In this document: positions 1-8,686 of the stretch, piece after piece
How positions within the stretch are numbered: the first letter of the stretch is position 1
Layout: each line of letters opens with the position of its first letter
From: Janibacter indicus
GTDB taxonomy: Bacteria > Actinomycetota > Actinomycetes > Actinomycetales > Dermatophilaceae
DNA: 64,000 nt
NCBI RefSeq assembly: GCF_900176385.1
Contig: NZ_FWXN01000005.1
Span: 124,001 to 188,000 of the forward strand
Direction of reading: 5' to 3'
Notes under the pieces: model-generated
Database searches by the model: none
Told to the model about the DNA's origin: nothing
What the model saw: only the letters and a program-made list of their open reading frames with translations
Program-made: the position numbers and the translations under genes

Positions 1-167
1 CGGGCGGCGACGAGTCCCGCCTCCTCCATCTTGTCCAGCTCGCGGTAGAGCTGCTGCGGGCTCGCGGTCCAGTAGTTGGCCACCGACACGTCGAAGGCCT
101 TGGCCAGGTCGTAGCCCGACGACTCGTCATGGGCGAGAGCGGTGAGGATCGCGTCCTGGAGGGCCAT
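1..167 (-). CDS. PadR-family transcriptional regulator (3' part outside window)
   Basis: Only the N-terminal ~55 codons are inside the window. The protein begins MALQDAILTALAHDESSGYD and continues through AKAFDVSVANYWTASPQQLY to RELDKMEEAGLV. This is the typical winged-helix start of PadR regulators: a Leu-rich first helix, the SGYDLA motif, and an arginine-bearing recognition helix before the wing. It is transcribed away from the SnoaL-like gene at 270, so the shared 102-bp gap probably holds the operator. PadR proteins are dimeric repressors, often ligand-responsive and usually controlling a divergent neighbour. The ligand cannot be read from this sequence. Confidence 0.85.
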   Translation of the reverse strand, partial: MALQDAILTALAHDESSGYDLAKAFDVSVANYWTASPQQLYRELDKMEEAGLVAA

Positions 168-269
168 GGGGCGATGGTAGGCGTCCCTTCGAGACGGTCG
201 GCCGCCGGCGGCCTCCCTCTCAGGGACCAAGGGGTTCCCCTTATTCACTTTGTTGAGTAGGTTGGCGGC
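168..269. promoter_or_regulatory. Divergent intergenic region between PadR and SnoaL-like genes, with a dispersed repeat
   Basis: Positions 185-228 match the second dispersed repeat family of this window: CCCTTCGAGACGG at one end and CTCAGGGACC at the other. The only AT-rich stretch, about 238-262, lies just before the plus-strand gene and is the likely promoter and PadR target. I see no clear -35/-10 pair. Confidence 0.4.
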
Positions 270-650
270 ATGTTCCGAGACGCAGTGGAAGCCAAGGACC
301 TCGACGCGGTGGACGAGCTGCTCGCGGAGGACGTCGTCTTCCGCAGCCCGGTCGCCCACACCCCCTACCCCGGCAAGGCGATCACGAGCGCGATCCTGCG
401 CGAGGTCGTGGAGGTCTTCGAGGACTTCCGCTACGTGCGCCAGCTGCGTGACGGGTCGGAAGAGGCCTACGTCTTCGAGGCCACGGTCGACGGGCTCGAG
501 ATCACCGGCTGCGACTTCCTCACCCTCGACGACGAGGGCAAGGTCGTCGAGTTCATGGTCATGACCCGCCCGCTCAAGGCATCTCAGGCGCTCGCCGCCC
601 GGATGGCCGAGCGCTTCGAGGCGATCAAGCAGGCGGCCGCCAGCCGGTGA
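270..650 (+). CDS. SnoaL-like / NTF2-fold protein
   Basis: A 126-residue protein with the NTF2-like pattern: an N-terminal helix (FRDAVEAKDLDAVDELLAED), a strand with VVFRSPVAH, and later strands ending FLTLDDEGKVVEFMVMTRPL. Such proteins are small isomerases, hydrolases or ligand-binding domains. No catalytic set is diagnostic here. An in-frame TAG at 258-260 fixes the start at ATG 270, with no good ribosome site, so the transcript may be nearly leaderless. It is divergent from PadR, which suggests PadR control. Its last 26 bp overlap the convergent SGNH hydrolase gene. Confidence 0.75.
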   Translation: MFRDAVEAKDLDAVDELLAEDVVFRSPVAHTPYPGKAITSAILREVVEVFEDFRYVRQLRDGSEEAYVFEATVDGLEITGCDFLTLDDEGKVVEFMVMTRPLKASQALAARMAERFEAIKQAAASR

Positions 651-1395
651 GGTCTGGCCGCTTGGCCACGACCCCGTCACCCGACGAGCGTCCGGTGAGC
701 CGGCGCCCGACCCAGGGGCCGAGATGGCGGCGAGCCCACGCCACCTCGGAGCGAAGGGAGGTCCGCGGCGGATCCCCTTGTGGCACAGCCGCCCACGCGC
801 CGACGTCCGGCACCCCGAGAGCGTCCGCCGCGGCCATCGCCAGACGCTCGTGCCCGAGCGACGACAGGTGCAGCCGGTCGTCGGCCCAGGCCCGCCGGTC
901 CTCGAAGATCGTCCCGGTCGTCATCGCCGGCGGCTCCATCCCGTGCTCGGTCGACAGCCACGCGTAGATCTCGTTGAGCCGGACCCGCCGCCGCGCGAGC
1001 AGCCACCCGGCCGGCGAGACCGACCGGATGTCGGGGATCGGCACGACGACGAGACGCGCCCCCTTCGCCGTGAAGGGGGCGACGATCTCGGCGAGCGTCG
1101 CCCGCAGCACGTCGGGGTCGAAGCGTGGGCGCAGCAGGTCGTTCATGCCCGCGGTGAGCGTGACGACGTCGGGCTCCATCGCCAGCGCCGCCTCGACCTG
1201 CGTCGCGAGCACCTCGTGGGCGCGCAGCCCACGCACGGCGAGGTTGGCGTAGTCGACCTCGCCGTGGTGGGCGGCGAGCAGCTCGGCGAGCCGGTCGGTC
1301 CAGCCGCGCGGGCTGCCGTCGGGCCACGGCTCGTCGCCGATGCCCTCGGACAGGCTGTCGCCGATGGCGACGTAGCGCCGCGGTGGCGTGGTCAT
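625..1395 (-). CDS. SGNH/GDSL-family hydrolase
   Basis: About 256 residues from ATG 1395. Block I is YVAIGDSLSEG near residue 10, with the nucleophilic Ser. Block III is the AGMNDLLRP segment (GxND). Block V is DDRLHLSSLGHERLA, giving the Asp and His of the catalytic set. There is no signal peptide, so a cytoplasmic esterase or lipase acting on acyl esters is likely. It begins only 4 bp after the stop of the dienoyl-CoA reductase gene and is probably co-transcribed with it. An upstream in-frame extension exists but would run into that gene and looks unlike the family. Confidence 0.88.
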   Translation of the reverse strand: MTTPPRRYVAIGDSLSEGIGDEPWPDGSPRGWTDRLAELLAAHHGEVDYANLAVRGLRAHEVLATQVEAALAMEPDVVTLTAGMNDLLRPRFDPDVLRATLAEIVAPFTAKGARLVVVPIPDIRSVSPAGWLLARRRVRLNEIYAWLSTEHGMEPPAMTTGTIFEDRRAWADDRLHLSSLGHERLAMAAADALGVPDVGAWAAVPQGDPPRTSLRSEVAWARRHLGPWVGRRLTGRSSGDGVVAKRPDLTGWRPPA

Positions 1396-1399
1396 GCGA

Positions 1400-3418
1400 T
1401 CAGACCGCGGCGGCGACGCGGGTGCCCTGGTCGATCGCCCGCTTGGCGTCGAGCTCGGCAGCGACGTCGGCACCACCGATGAGGTGCACGGTGACCCCCT
1501 TCGCCTGGAGCTCGTCGTGGAGGGTGCGGTTGGGCTCCTGCCCGGTGCACAGGACGATCGTGTCGACGTCGAGCACCTGCGGCGCGCCGTCGACGGTCAC
1601 GTGCAGACCGTCGTCGTCGATGCGCTCGTAGGTGACGCCCGGGACCATGGTCACCCCGCGGGCCTTGAGCTCGCTGCGGTGGATCCAGCCCGTCGTCATG
1701 CCCAGGCCGGCACCGACCTTGGAGGTCTTGCGCTGCAGGAGGGTCACCTCGCGTGCTGCCGACCGGTGCGAAGGGGAGGTCAGCCCACCCGGCGTGGTCT
1801 CGGCCTCGTCGATGCCCCAGGTCTGCTGGAAGGCCGCGATGTCGAGGCTCGCGTCGTCGCCGGGGTCGGTGACGAAGGCGGCGACATCGAAGCCGATGCC
1901 GCCGGCACCGAGGATCGCGACGCGCTCCCCCACCTCGGCGCCGCCGCGCAGCACGTCGAGGTAGCCGACGACCTTGTCGTGGTCGACGCCCGGCAGCTCG
2001 GGCACGCGCGGGGTGACGCCGGTGGCGATGGCGACCTCGTCATAGCCCTCGAGGTCGTCGGCCTCGACACGGGCGCCGAGCTTGACGTCCACGCCGGTGT
2101 CGGTGAGCTTGTGCCGGAAGTAGCGCAGGGTCTCGTCGAACTCCTCCTTGCCGGGGACGCGCCGCGCGACGTCGAGCTGACCGCCGATGTCGTCCGCGGC
2201 GTCGAAGAGCGTGACGTGGTGGCCGCGCTCGGCGGCGGTCGTCGCAAAGGCCAGGCCGGCCGGGCCGGCACCGACGACGGCAATCCGCTTCGCCAGCCGG
2301 GTCGGGCCGATGACCAGCTCGGTCTCGTGGCAGGCGCGGGGGTTGACGAGGCAGGAGGTGATCTTGCCGGCGAAGGTGTGGTCGAGGCACGCCTGGTTGC
2401 AGCCGATGCACGTGTTGATCGTCTCGGGGGCACCGGCAGCGGCCTTGTTGACCAGCTCGGGGTCGGCGAGGAAGGGCCGGGCCATGGAGATCATGTCGGC
2501 GTAGCCGTCGGCGAGGAGCTGCTCGGCGACCTCGGGGGTGTTGATCCGGTTCGTCGCGACGAGCGGGACGGTGACGGCGCCCATGAGGCGCTTCGTCACG
2601 CCGGCCCAGGCGGCGCGCGGGACCTGGGTGGCGATCGTGGGGACGCGGGCCTCGTGCCACCCGATGCCGGTGTTGATGATGTCGGCACCGGCGGCCTCGA
2701 CCTCGCGGGCGAGCTCGACGACCTCGTCGTGGGTCGAGCCGTCGGGCACGAGGTCGAGCATCGACAGGCGGTAGACGAGGACGAAGTCGTCGCCGACGGC
2801 GGCGCGCACCCGGCGGATGACCTCGATCGGGAAGCGCATGCGGCCCTCGTAGGACCCGCCCCAGTCGTCGGTGCGCTGGTTGGTGCGCGTGACGATGAAC
2901 TGGTTGATGAGGTAGCCCTCGGAGCCCATGATCTCGACGCCGTCGTAGCCGGCCTGCTGGGCCAGTCGCGCACACCTGGCGTAGTCGTCGATGGTGCGCT
3001 GGATGTCGGCCTCGGTCATCTCCCGCGGGACGAAGCGGCTGATCGGCGCCTGGATCGGCGAGGGCGCGACCATCTGCGGGTGGTAGGCGTAGCGGCCCGT
3101 GTGCAGGATCTGCATCGCGATCCTGCCGCCCTCGGCGTGGACCGCGTCGGTGATCAGCCGGTGGTCGGCGACGTCGGCCTCGCTCGTCAGCGTCTTGCCC
3201 CCGGGCAGCGGGGCGCCCTCGTCGTTGGGGGCGATGCCGCCGGTGACGATGAGGCCGGCTCCCCCCTTCGCCCGCTCGGCGTAGAAGGCGGCCATCCGCT
3301 CGAAGCCGTCGGGCTGCTCCTCGAGGCCGACGTGCATCGAGCCCATGAGGCTCCGGTTGCGCAGGGTGGTCCGCCCGACGGTGATGGGCTCGAGCAGGTG
3401 GGGGTACGAGTGAGGCAT
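1400..3418 (-). CDS. fadH: 2,4-dienoyl-CoA reductase (NADPH), FadH type
   Basis: A 672-residue protein, the usual FadH length. Residues 1 to about 330 form an old-yellow-enzyme TIM barrel that binds FMN. A cysteine cluster follows near residue 335 (CIGCNQACLDH, then further Cys residues about 12 and 19 positions on) for a 4Fe-4S centre. A Rossmann FAD site is near residue 378 (VVGAGPAGLA), then an NAD(P)-binding half. The family reduces 2,4-dienoyl-CoA during beta-oxidation of unsaturated fatty acids in the cytosol. ATG 3418 is preferred over the upstream TTG at 3433 because GGAG lies 9 nt before it. The SGNH hydrolase follows 4 bp downstream. Confidence 0.92.
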   Translation of the reverse strand: MPHSYPHLLEPITVGRTTLRNRSLMGSMHVGLEEQPDGFERMAAFYAERAKGGAGLIVTGGIAPNDEGAPLPGGKTLTSEADVADHRLITDAVHAEGGRIAMQILHTGRYAYHPQMVAPSPIQAPISRFVPREMTEADIQRTIDDYARCARLAQQAGYDGVEIMGSEGYLINQFIVTRTNQRTDDWGGSYEGRMRFPIEVIRRVRAAVGDDFVLVYRLSMLDLVPDGSTHDEVVELAREVEAAGADIINTGIGWHEARVPTIATQVPRAAWAGVTKRLMGAVTVPLVATNRINTPEVAEQLLADGYADMISMARPFLADPELVNKAAAGAPETINTCIGCNQACLDHTFAGKITSCLVNPRACHETELVIGPTRLAKRIAVVGAGPAGLAFATTAAERGHHVTLFDAADDIGGQLDVARRVPGKEEFDETLRYFRHKLTDTGVDVKLGARVEADDLEGYDEVAIATGVTPRVPELPGVDHDKVVGYLDVLRGGAEVGERVAILGAGGIGFDVAAFVTDPGDDASLDIAAFQQTWGIDEAETTPGGLTSPSHRSAAREVTLLQRKTSKVGAGLGMTTGWIHRSELKARGVTMVPGVTYERIDDDGLHVTVDGAPQVLDVDTIVLCTGQEPNRTLHDELQAKGVTVHLIGGADVAAELDAKRAIDQGTRVAAAV

Positions 3419-3497
3419 GGTCGACGACTCCAATGGTCAATTTGTTGTCTAGGTGGAGTCTGCCACGCGGACCGGCGTCGGCGAAAGGTGCGGTGAC

Positions 3498-3968
3498 TCA
3501 GCCGACGCCCTGGTCGACGAGGCGCCATCGCTCGTCGTCGCCGTTGCGGGCGAACACGTAGCCCCAGCTCGTGCGGCTCGTCGCGGCGAAGGACCCGTCG
3601 GACTGGAGCACCCGGAACTGCACCGGCACGTACTGCACCTGCCGCCAGTCGCCGAGGCGGGTGCCGATCCGGTTGTAGGCACGGGCGCTCCCGATGCTGT
3701 CCTCGGCGACGATGAGGTCCCGCTGGCTCAGCAGGTCGACGTAGGAGGGCACGAAGTGCTCGGCCCGCTCCTCGGAGACGATCGCCCGCATCGTGTCGAG
3801 GTCGCGGGCATTGGAAGCGTCGATCCACGCCTGGGCGACCTCCTCCGGCGTCGCCTGCGCCGTCGGCACGGGCACCTGCCCCCGTGGTGCGACGAGCACA
3901 TAACCCCCGACCCCACCCAGCACGACGGCCGTCACGACCACCACGGTGAGCCACTGCCAACGCGACAT
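3498..3968 (-). CDS. Membrane-anchored protein with NTF2-like extracytoplasmic domain
   Basis: 156 residues. One N-terminal membrane segment (WLTVVVVTAVVLGGVGGYVL) with no lipobox cysteine is followed by a domain with the pattern EEVAQAWIDASNARDLDTM and ending WRLVDQGVG, as in NTF2/lumazine-binding-like domains. The function is unknown; an anchored extracellular ligand-binding role is an inference. GAAGGGGG lies just upstream of ATG 3968 and supports this start. It stands alone between the FadH gene and the divergent Fic gene. Confidence 0.7.
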   Translation of the reverse strand: MSRWQWLTVVVVTAVVLGGVGGYVLVAPRGQVPVPTAQATPEEVAQAWIDASNARDLDTMRAIVSEERAEHFVPSYVDLLSQRDLIVAEDSIGSARAYNRIGTRLGDWRQVQYVPVQFRVLQSDGSFAATSRTSWGYVFARNGDDERWRLVDQGVG

Positions 3969-4047
3969 CGCGTCCCCCTTCGATCCCCTGGGGGCACGGT
4001 ACTCCGATGGGCCCGCGACAGCGGGGATCTGACGAGCCGCCCATCCG

Positions 4048-4090
4048 CATAACATAAGTGAAAATGCTTTCCCCTATGTAAGATCGTCAC
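4048..4090 (+). promoter_or_regulatory. AT-rich promoter/operator region of the Fic gene
   Basis: A short AT-rich island in a GC-rich context holds ACATAAG near 4052 and TATGTAAG near 4075, an imperfect inverted pair. TATGTAAGAT would serve as a -10 element. The symmetry suggests a repressor site, perhaps for self-control by the Fic protein's C-terminal winged-helix part. This is inference only. Confidence 0.35.
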
Positions 4091-5290
4091 ATGGCTCGCG
4101 CAGGCGACACCTCGATCACCTGGGAGACCCTGCCGTGGGATCGCGACCCGCGGCAGGCCCTCTCCCGCAGCCAGCGCGCCCGGATCACGTCGACGTACCA
4201 GGCCGCGATCCCCCGACGTATCGCGACGCTCGCTCCCACGATCACGGCGGAGGCTGCTGCGGCAGCCGATGACGCGCGGGCCGAGATCTCTCGCTTCGAC
4301 GCCGAGCTGTCGACCCTGCTGCCGGGTACCGAGCTGGCCCCCCTCGCCTCGGTCCTGCTGCGCACCGAATCGGCCTCCTCCTCGCAGATCGAGGACGTCA
4401 CCGCCGGGGCACGGGCGCTGGCCATGGCGGAGCTGGACCTGGCCCGCCCTGGCAGCAATGCCCAGCTCGTCGCGGCCAATGTCGAGGCCATGCGCCGAGC
4501 CGTCGAGCTCGCCGAGGAGATCTCGCCGGCGTCGATCCTCGCCGTGCACGCGGCCCTCATGCACGGGACGCCGTCTGCCGACCCGGGCACCTTCCGCGAC
4601 CAGCAGGTCTGGGTCGGCGGCTCGTCGGTCTCCCCCCATGGTGCGAGCTTCGTCGCCCCGCACCACGACCGGGTCCCCGCAGCGATCGACGACCTGTGCG
4701 CCTTCATCGAGCGCACCGACGTGCCCCTCCTCGTCCAGTGCGCGATCGCGCATGCGCAGTTCGAGACGATCCATCCCTTCGTCGACGGCAACGGTCGCGT
4801 GGGGCGGGCCCTCGTGCACGCCATGCTCCAGCGCGCCGGCGCGACGACCCGTGCCACCGTCCCGGTCTCCGCCGGCCTCCTCGGCGACACCCGCAGCTAT
4901 GTCGACGCCCTCACGGCCTACCGCGCGGGCGACGCCTCCCCGATCGTCACCCGGTTCGCCGACGCCGCCTTCGCCGCGATCGGCAACGGCCGTCGGCTGG
5001 CGCACGACCTCGTCGAGATCCACGAGACGTGGACCGACCGGATCACCGCGCGGCGCACGGCCGCGATCTGGCGGGTGCTCACCCTGCTGCTGCGGCAGCC
5101 CGTCATCACCTCGGCGACGATCCAGACCGAGATCGGCCTCTCGCAGCCGGCAGCCGATGCCGTGATCGCCCGGTTGCGCGACCACGGCATCGTCAGACGC
5201 GCGAGCGGCAGGCAGCGCTACGTCGCGTGGGTCGCACCTGAGGTGACCAGCGCCCTGGACGCATTCGGCGAGCGGGCTCGACGCGGCTGA
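4091..5290 (+). CDS. Fic-domain protein (AMP-transferase family) with winged-helix tail
   Basis: 399 residues. The N-terminal helical region resembles DUF4172-type Fic proteins. An inhibitory helix motif lies near residue 100 (SSSQIED), and the catalytic motif HPFVDGNGRVGR is at about 228-239. A C-terminal winged-helix segment (ITSATIQTEIGLSQPAADAVIARL) follows. Fic enzymes transfer AMP or related groups to target hydroxyls. The inhibitory motif consensus is (S/T)xxxE(G/N); here the last position is Asp. The linked DNA-binding tail is common in stand-alone Fic proteins and may bind the AT-rich site upstream. Confidence 0.9.
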   Translation: MARAGDTSITWETLPWDRDPRQALSRSQRARITSTYQAAIPRRIATLAPTITAEAAAAADDARAEISRFDAELSTLLPGTELAPLASVLLRTESASSSQIEDVTAGARALAMAELDLARPGSNAQLVAANVEAMRRAVELAEEISPASILAVHAALMHGTPSADPGTFRDQQVWVGGSSVSPHGASFVAPHHDRVPAAIDDLCAFIERTDVPLLVQCAIAHAQFETIHPFVDGNGRVGRALVHAMLQRAGATTRATVPVSAGLLGDTRSYVDALTAYRAGDASPIVTRFADAAFAAIGNGRRLAHDLVEIHETWTDRITARRTAAIWRVLTLLLRQPVITSATIQTEIGLSQPAADAVIARLRDHGIVRRASGRQRYVAWVAPEVTSALDAFGERARRG

Positions 5291-5320
5291 CGTGGCCTGA
5301 CGAAGGGGGCGACGCTGCGG

Positions 5321-6205
5321 TCACACCGCCGACGCCACCTCCAGCAGCGCCGAGGTCGCCGGGCTGAGGCGAGCACCCTTGCGCCACACCGCCGTCAGCG
5401 GACGCTCGAGGTCGAGGGTTGTCGGTACGACGACCAGTCCCCCGGTGTCCACCTCGGCAGCGACCGCTCGCTCCGACACGACCGCCGGCCCCAGGCCGGC
5501 GCGGACCGCACCGAGCAGCGCGGCGGTCGAGCCCGCCTGCAGCGCCACCGTCGGCCGCTGCCCGAGCGCCCGCTCGAAGGTGCTGCGCGTCCCGCTGCCC
5601 TCCTCGCGCAGCACCCAGTCGGCCGCGCCGAGCGCCGGTGCGGTCAGCGGGGAGCGCCGGCGCGCCCACGCGTGACCGGGTGGCACCACGACGACGAGCC
5701 GGTCGGTGCCGACGATGCGGTGCTCGAGGCCAGGGGCCGTCATCGTCGTCTCGACGAAGCCGATGTCGACGAGCCGGCTGCGGACCATGTCGGCGACCCG
5801 GTCGCTGTTGACGACGTGCAGCTGCGGGTGGACCTCGAGGCGCTCACGGAGCTCGCCGAGCCAGCGCGGCAGGATGTGCTCGGCGATCGTCAGGCTCGCG
5901 GCGACGCTCACCTCGCCCCGCCTGGCCCCGCGCAGCGAGGCCAGGCCCGAGCGCATCGTGTCGGCCTCGCGCAGCACCTGCCGCGCCCAGGCGACGACGG
6001 CCTGCCCGTCGGTGGTCAGCCGCGAGCCCCGCGGGGTGCGATCGAGCAGCGTCAGCTGCCAGCGCGCCTCGAAGGCCCGCACCCGGGCACTCGCTGACGG
6101 CTGGCTCAGACCCCGGTCGCGTGCCGCCGCGCTCAGGCTGCCGGCGTCGTCCACCGCGACGACGAGCCGCAGCGTCTCGATGTCGAGATCGGGCAACTCA
6201 GCCAT
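5321..6205 (-). CDS. LysR-family transcriptional regulator, divergent from YeiH-type exporter
   Basis: 294 residues. An N-terminal LysR helix-turn-helix (LVVAVDDAGSLSAAARDRGL, then SQPSASARVRAFEARWQLTL) is followed by the RTPRGSRLTTDG wing and a periplasmic-binding-protein-like effector domain. Its start is only 11 bp from the open frame of the YeiH-family gene. The same pairing exists in E. coli (YeiE/YeiH), where the LysR protein controls the exporter, so it probably regulates gene 6277-7317. Confidence 0.88.
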   Translation of the reverse strand: MAELPDLDIETLRLVVAVDDAGSLSAAARDRGLSQPSASARVRAFEARWQLTLLDRTPRGSRLTTDGQAVVAWARQVLREADTMRSGLASLRGARRGEVSVAASLTIAEHILPRWLGELRERLEVHPQLHVVNSDRVADMVRSRLVDIGFVETTMTAPGLEHRIVGTDRLVVVVPPGHAWARRRSPLTAPALGAADWVLREEGSGTRSTFERALGQRPTVALQAGSTAALLGAVRAGLGPAVVSERAVAAEVDTGGLVVVPTTLDLERPLTAVWRKGARLSPATSALLEVASAV

Positions 6206-6276
6206 AGTCCAAGACTATGACCTGGGGCGTGACCGGGGTCTACTGGGCGGCCTCGACGACCGGCACCGTGGTGGTC

Positions 6277-7317
6277 ATGCAGACGATGACCGCACGGCCC
6301 CCTTCGAGACGCTTGCTGCGCAAGCTCCTCAGGGAGCGAGGCGGACGCACGCTCCTCAGGCAGCGAGGGTCGGCAGCGACCCTCGTCGCGCCGCTGGCGG
6401 CCGCCGCCCTGGCGCTGGCCTTGGGCACGGTGGTCCCGCTGCTCGGCCCCCTGCTCATCGCCCTGATCATCGGGGTGGTCGTGGTCAACAGCCGTCTGGG
6501 CAGCCACCCGGCGATCGCCGGTCACGGCGCCACTCGGTTCCTCCTCCGGCTGGGCGTGGCCGCGCTCGGGCTGCGCCTCCCCTTCGCCGACATCGTCTCG
6601 ATCGGGCCGAGCGGGCTCGTCGTCATCGCGGCCACGGTGCTCGCGACCTTCACCGGAACGCAGTACGTCGGTCGGCGACTCGGCCTCGAGGACGGACTGG
6701 TCATGCTCATCGCCACCGGCTTCTCCATCTGCGGCGCCGCGGCCATCGCCGCCGTAGAGGACACCGTCCGGGCCAGGCAGCAGCACGTCGCCCTGGCCGT
6801 AGCCATGGTCACGATCTATGGCTCGGCGATGATGGTCGCGGTGCCCTGGCTCGCGGGGGTCATCGGCCTGAGCGATGGGCAGGCCGCGATCTGGGCCGGC
6901 GCGAGCATCCACGAGGTCGCGCAGGTGGCCGCGGCGGGCTCGCTCATCGGCACCTCGGCCGTGGCGCTGGCCATGACGGTCAAGCTCGGCCGGGTCGCCC
7001 TGCTCGCACCGCTGTCGGTCGTGCTCGCCCGCACCACCCCAGGCGCGAAGGGAGCGACCGCTCCCCTGGTCCCGTGGTTCATCGTCGCCTTTGTCGGCGC
7101 CGTCGCGGTCCGCACGAGCGGCCTGCTGCCGCAGGGGGTCCTGTCGGTCACCGACGTGCTGACGACGCTGCTGCTCGCGGCCGGCATGTACGGCCTCGGC
7201 ATGGGCATCCGCGCCCGTGACCTGTGGCCGCTGCCGGTGCAGGTGCTCACCCTCGCGACGATCTCGACGCTCATCGCCGCAGGCACCTCGCTGGCGCTCG
7301 TCCTCTCGCTCACCTGA
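6277..7317 (+). CDS. YeiH-family (UPF0324) putative sulfate exporter
   Basis: About 346 residues with roughly ten membrane segments. Family hallmarks are LLIALIIGVVVVNSRLG, GFSICGAAAIAAVEDTV and WAGASIHEVAQVAAAGSLIG. The reading frame is open from 6217, but ATG 6277 or 6286 is more plausible because the earlier start would leave almost no room for a divergent promoter. Residues that follow the start (about RRLLRKLLRERGGRTLLRQR) are encoded by a dispersed repeat, so this N-terminal extension is unlike the family. Members are linked to export of sulfate or related sulfonates. Confidence 0.82.
   Translation: MQTMTARPPSRRLLRKLLRERGGRTLLRQRGSAATLVAPLAAAALALALGTVVPLLGPLLIALIIGVVVVNSRLGSHPAIAGHGATRFLLRLGVAALGLRLPFADIVSIGPSGLVVIAATVLATFTGTQYVGRRLGLEDGLVMLIATGFSICGAAAIAAVEDTVRARQQHVALAVAMVTIYGSAMMVAVPWLAGVIGLSDGQAAIWAGASIHEVAQVAAAGSLIGTSAVALAMTVKLGRVALLAPLSVVLARTTPGAKGATAPLVPWFIVAFVGAVAVRTSGLLPQGVLSVTDVLTTLLLAAGMYGLGMGIRARDLWPLPVQVLTLATISTLIAAGTSLALVLSLT
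6300..6369 (+). repeat. Dispersed repeat family B inside the YeiH gene 5' end, with internal duplication
   Basis: CCCTTCGAGACG at 6300 is followed by CTCCTCAGGGAGCGAGG at about 6325-6341, and then by a near-identical second copy, CTCCTCAGGCAGCGAGG, at 6352-6368. The same end sequences flank the repeats at 185-228 and 14931-14968. The repeat is read in frame as a basic Leu/Arg stretch. Confidence 0.65.
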
Positions 7318-7383
7318 GGGCATGGCGCAGCGACGTCTCGCAGCCCTCTAGGCTCGGGCCCCGGTCGCCGTCGAAGGAGGGGC

Positions 7384-8619
7384 ATGAGCCAGGACCGTCT
7401 CGCGGAGCGCGCACCTGCCGCGACGCCCGCGCCCGGCACGACCACGTGGATCACGCTCGTGGCACTGCTGTCGGCGGGGTGGGCGACCAACCACTTCGCG
7501 GCGATGCTGCCCGTCCTCGCCGAGGTCGCGCACATCTCCAAGCCGGGGCTGGACGCCGCCTTCGGTCTGTATGCCCTGGGTCTGCTGCCGAGCCTGCTGC
7601 TCGGCGGGGGGCTGTCCGACCGGCACGGCCGACGCCCGGTCGTGGTCACCGGCCTGACCCTCGCGGGCCTCGGCAACCTCGTCATGCTCACCTGGTCGAC
7701 GCTGCCCGGCGTCACCGTCGGCCGCCTCGTCGTCGGGCTCGGTGTCGGCATGGTCGCCAGCGCGGGCACAGCGTGGGCGGCCGATCAGGACGAGACGAAG
7801 GGAGCAGCCCGCGCCGGGGTCGTGCTGACGAGCGGCTTCGCCGTCGGTCCCGTGGCCACGGCCCTCATCGCGTGGGCGGTGTCGGGCCGTACCGGCGCCC
7901 ACCTTGCCTTCGCGGTGCCCGTGGTGCTCACGGCGGTCTTCGCGCTGCTCTGCCTGCGGGTGCCCGACCCTGGTCCCTCGCGGGTCGCGGCGCGGCGCGC
8001 TGCCGACGGCGACGACAGTCCCGCGGCGCCCGTGACGGACGAGCGACGACTGGGGCCGGCGCTGGCGGCGTCGCTGCCGATGGCGCTGTGGGTCTTCGCC
8101 TGCGTCACCGTCTCGATGATCGTGCTCACCGAGCGGATCGACGAGCAGTACTCCGGACCCCTGCTGCCAGCCGTGGCCGCGGTCCTGTCGCTCGGCACCG
8201 GTGTCCTCGCGCAGGTGGGGATGCGTCGTGTCGGCGGGTGGCGCGGCCTCGGCGTCGTCGGGGCGGGACTGGCGACGACCGGCTACGTCATCGCGGGGGT
8301 GGCGGGCGCGCAGGTCGGGCTGGCGACCTTCGCCGTCTGCTCGGTGGTCCTCGGCTGCGCCTACGGCCTGTGCCTCGGGCAGGGGCTGCGCGATGTCGAG
8401 CGTCTCGCACCGCTCGCCAGCCGCGGCGTGGCGACCGGCCTCTTCTACGTCGTCTCCTACTCGGGCTTCGCCCTCCCCTTCGTCCTCAACACCTACGAAG
8501 ACAACCTCGGCGCGTCGGCGCCGATGTACGCGCTCGCGGCGCTGGCGGCGACCACCGCGCTGGCGCGACTGCGGCAGGTGCGCCGCAGCAGCGCCGCGGA
8601 CCTCCAGCCGGTCCGCTGA
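7384..8619 (+). CDS. MFS transporter
   Basis: 411 residues with about 12 hydrophobic helices. The MFS signature between helices 2 and 3 is seen as GGGLSDRHGRRPVVVTG. GAAGGAGGGGC just upstream of ATG 7384 is a strong ribosome site. The substrate cannot be inferred; the protein looks like a drug/proton antiporter-sized carrier. A strong hairpin begins at the stop codon. Confidence 0.88.
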   Translation: MSQDRLAERAPAATPAPGTTTWITLVALLSAGWATNHFAAMLPVLAEVAHISKPGLDAAFGLYALGLLPSLLLGGGLSDRHGRRPVVVTGLTLAGLGNLVMLTWSTLPGVTVGRLVVGLGVGMVASAGTAWAADQDETKGAARAGVVLTSGFAVGPVATALIAWAVSGRTGAHLAFAVPVVLTAVFALLCLRVPDPGPSRVAARRAADGDDSPAAPVTDERRLGPALAASLPMALWVFACVTVSMIVLTERIDEQYSGPLLPAVAAVLSLGTGVLAQVGMRRVGGWRGLGVVGAGLATTGYVIAGVAGAQVGLATFAVCSVVLGCAYGLCLGQGLRDVERLAPLASRGVATGLFYVVSYSGFALPFVLNTYEDNLGASAPMYALAALAATTALARLRQVRRSSAADLQPVR

Positions 8620-8659
8620 CGCTACGCCGTTGCTCCGTACTGCGGGGCAACGGCGTAGC
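8618..8659 (+). terminator. Strong hairpin after the MFS gene, built from a repeated 20-mer
   Basis: A perfect 13-bp inverted repeat, GCTACGCCGTTGC (8621-8633) and its complement (8647-8659), flanks a 13-nt loop, right after the stop codon. There is no T-run, as is usual in high-GC bacteria. The left arm belongs to the 20-mer GACGCTACGCCGTTGCTCCG (8618-8637), which recurs exactly on the minus strand at 55169-55188 and with one change at 53306-53325. Confidence 0.65.
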
Positions 8660-8686
8660 AACCGGGCGGAACCGCCGCCCCTCTCC

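Noticed and set aside
1388-3496. Very long plus-strand frame opposite the dienoyl-CoA reductase
   Set aside because: High-GC antisense frame rich in Gly/Asp/Val with no family signature; the minus strand encodes a full FadH.
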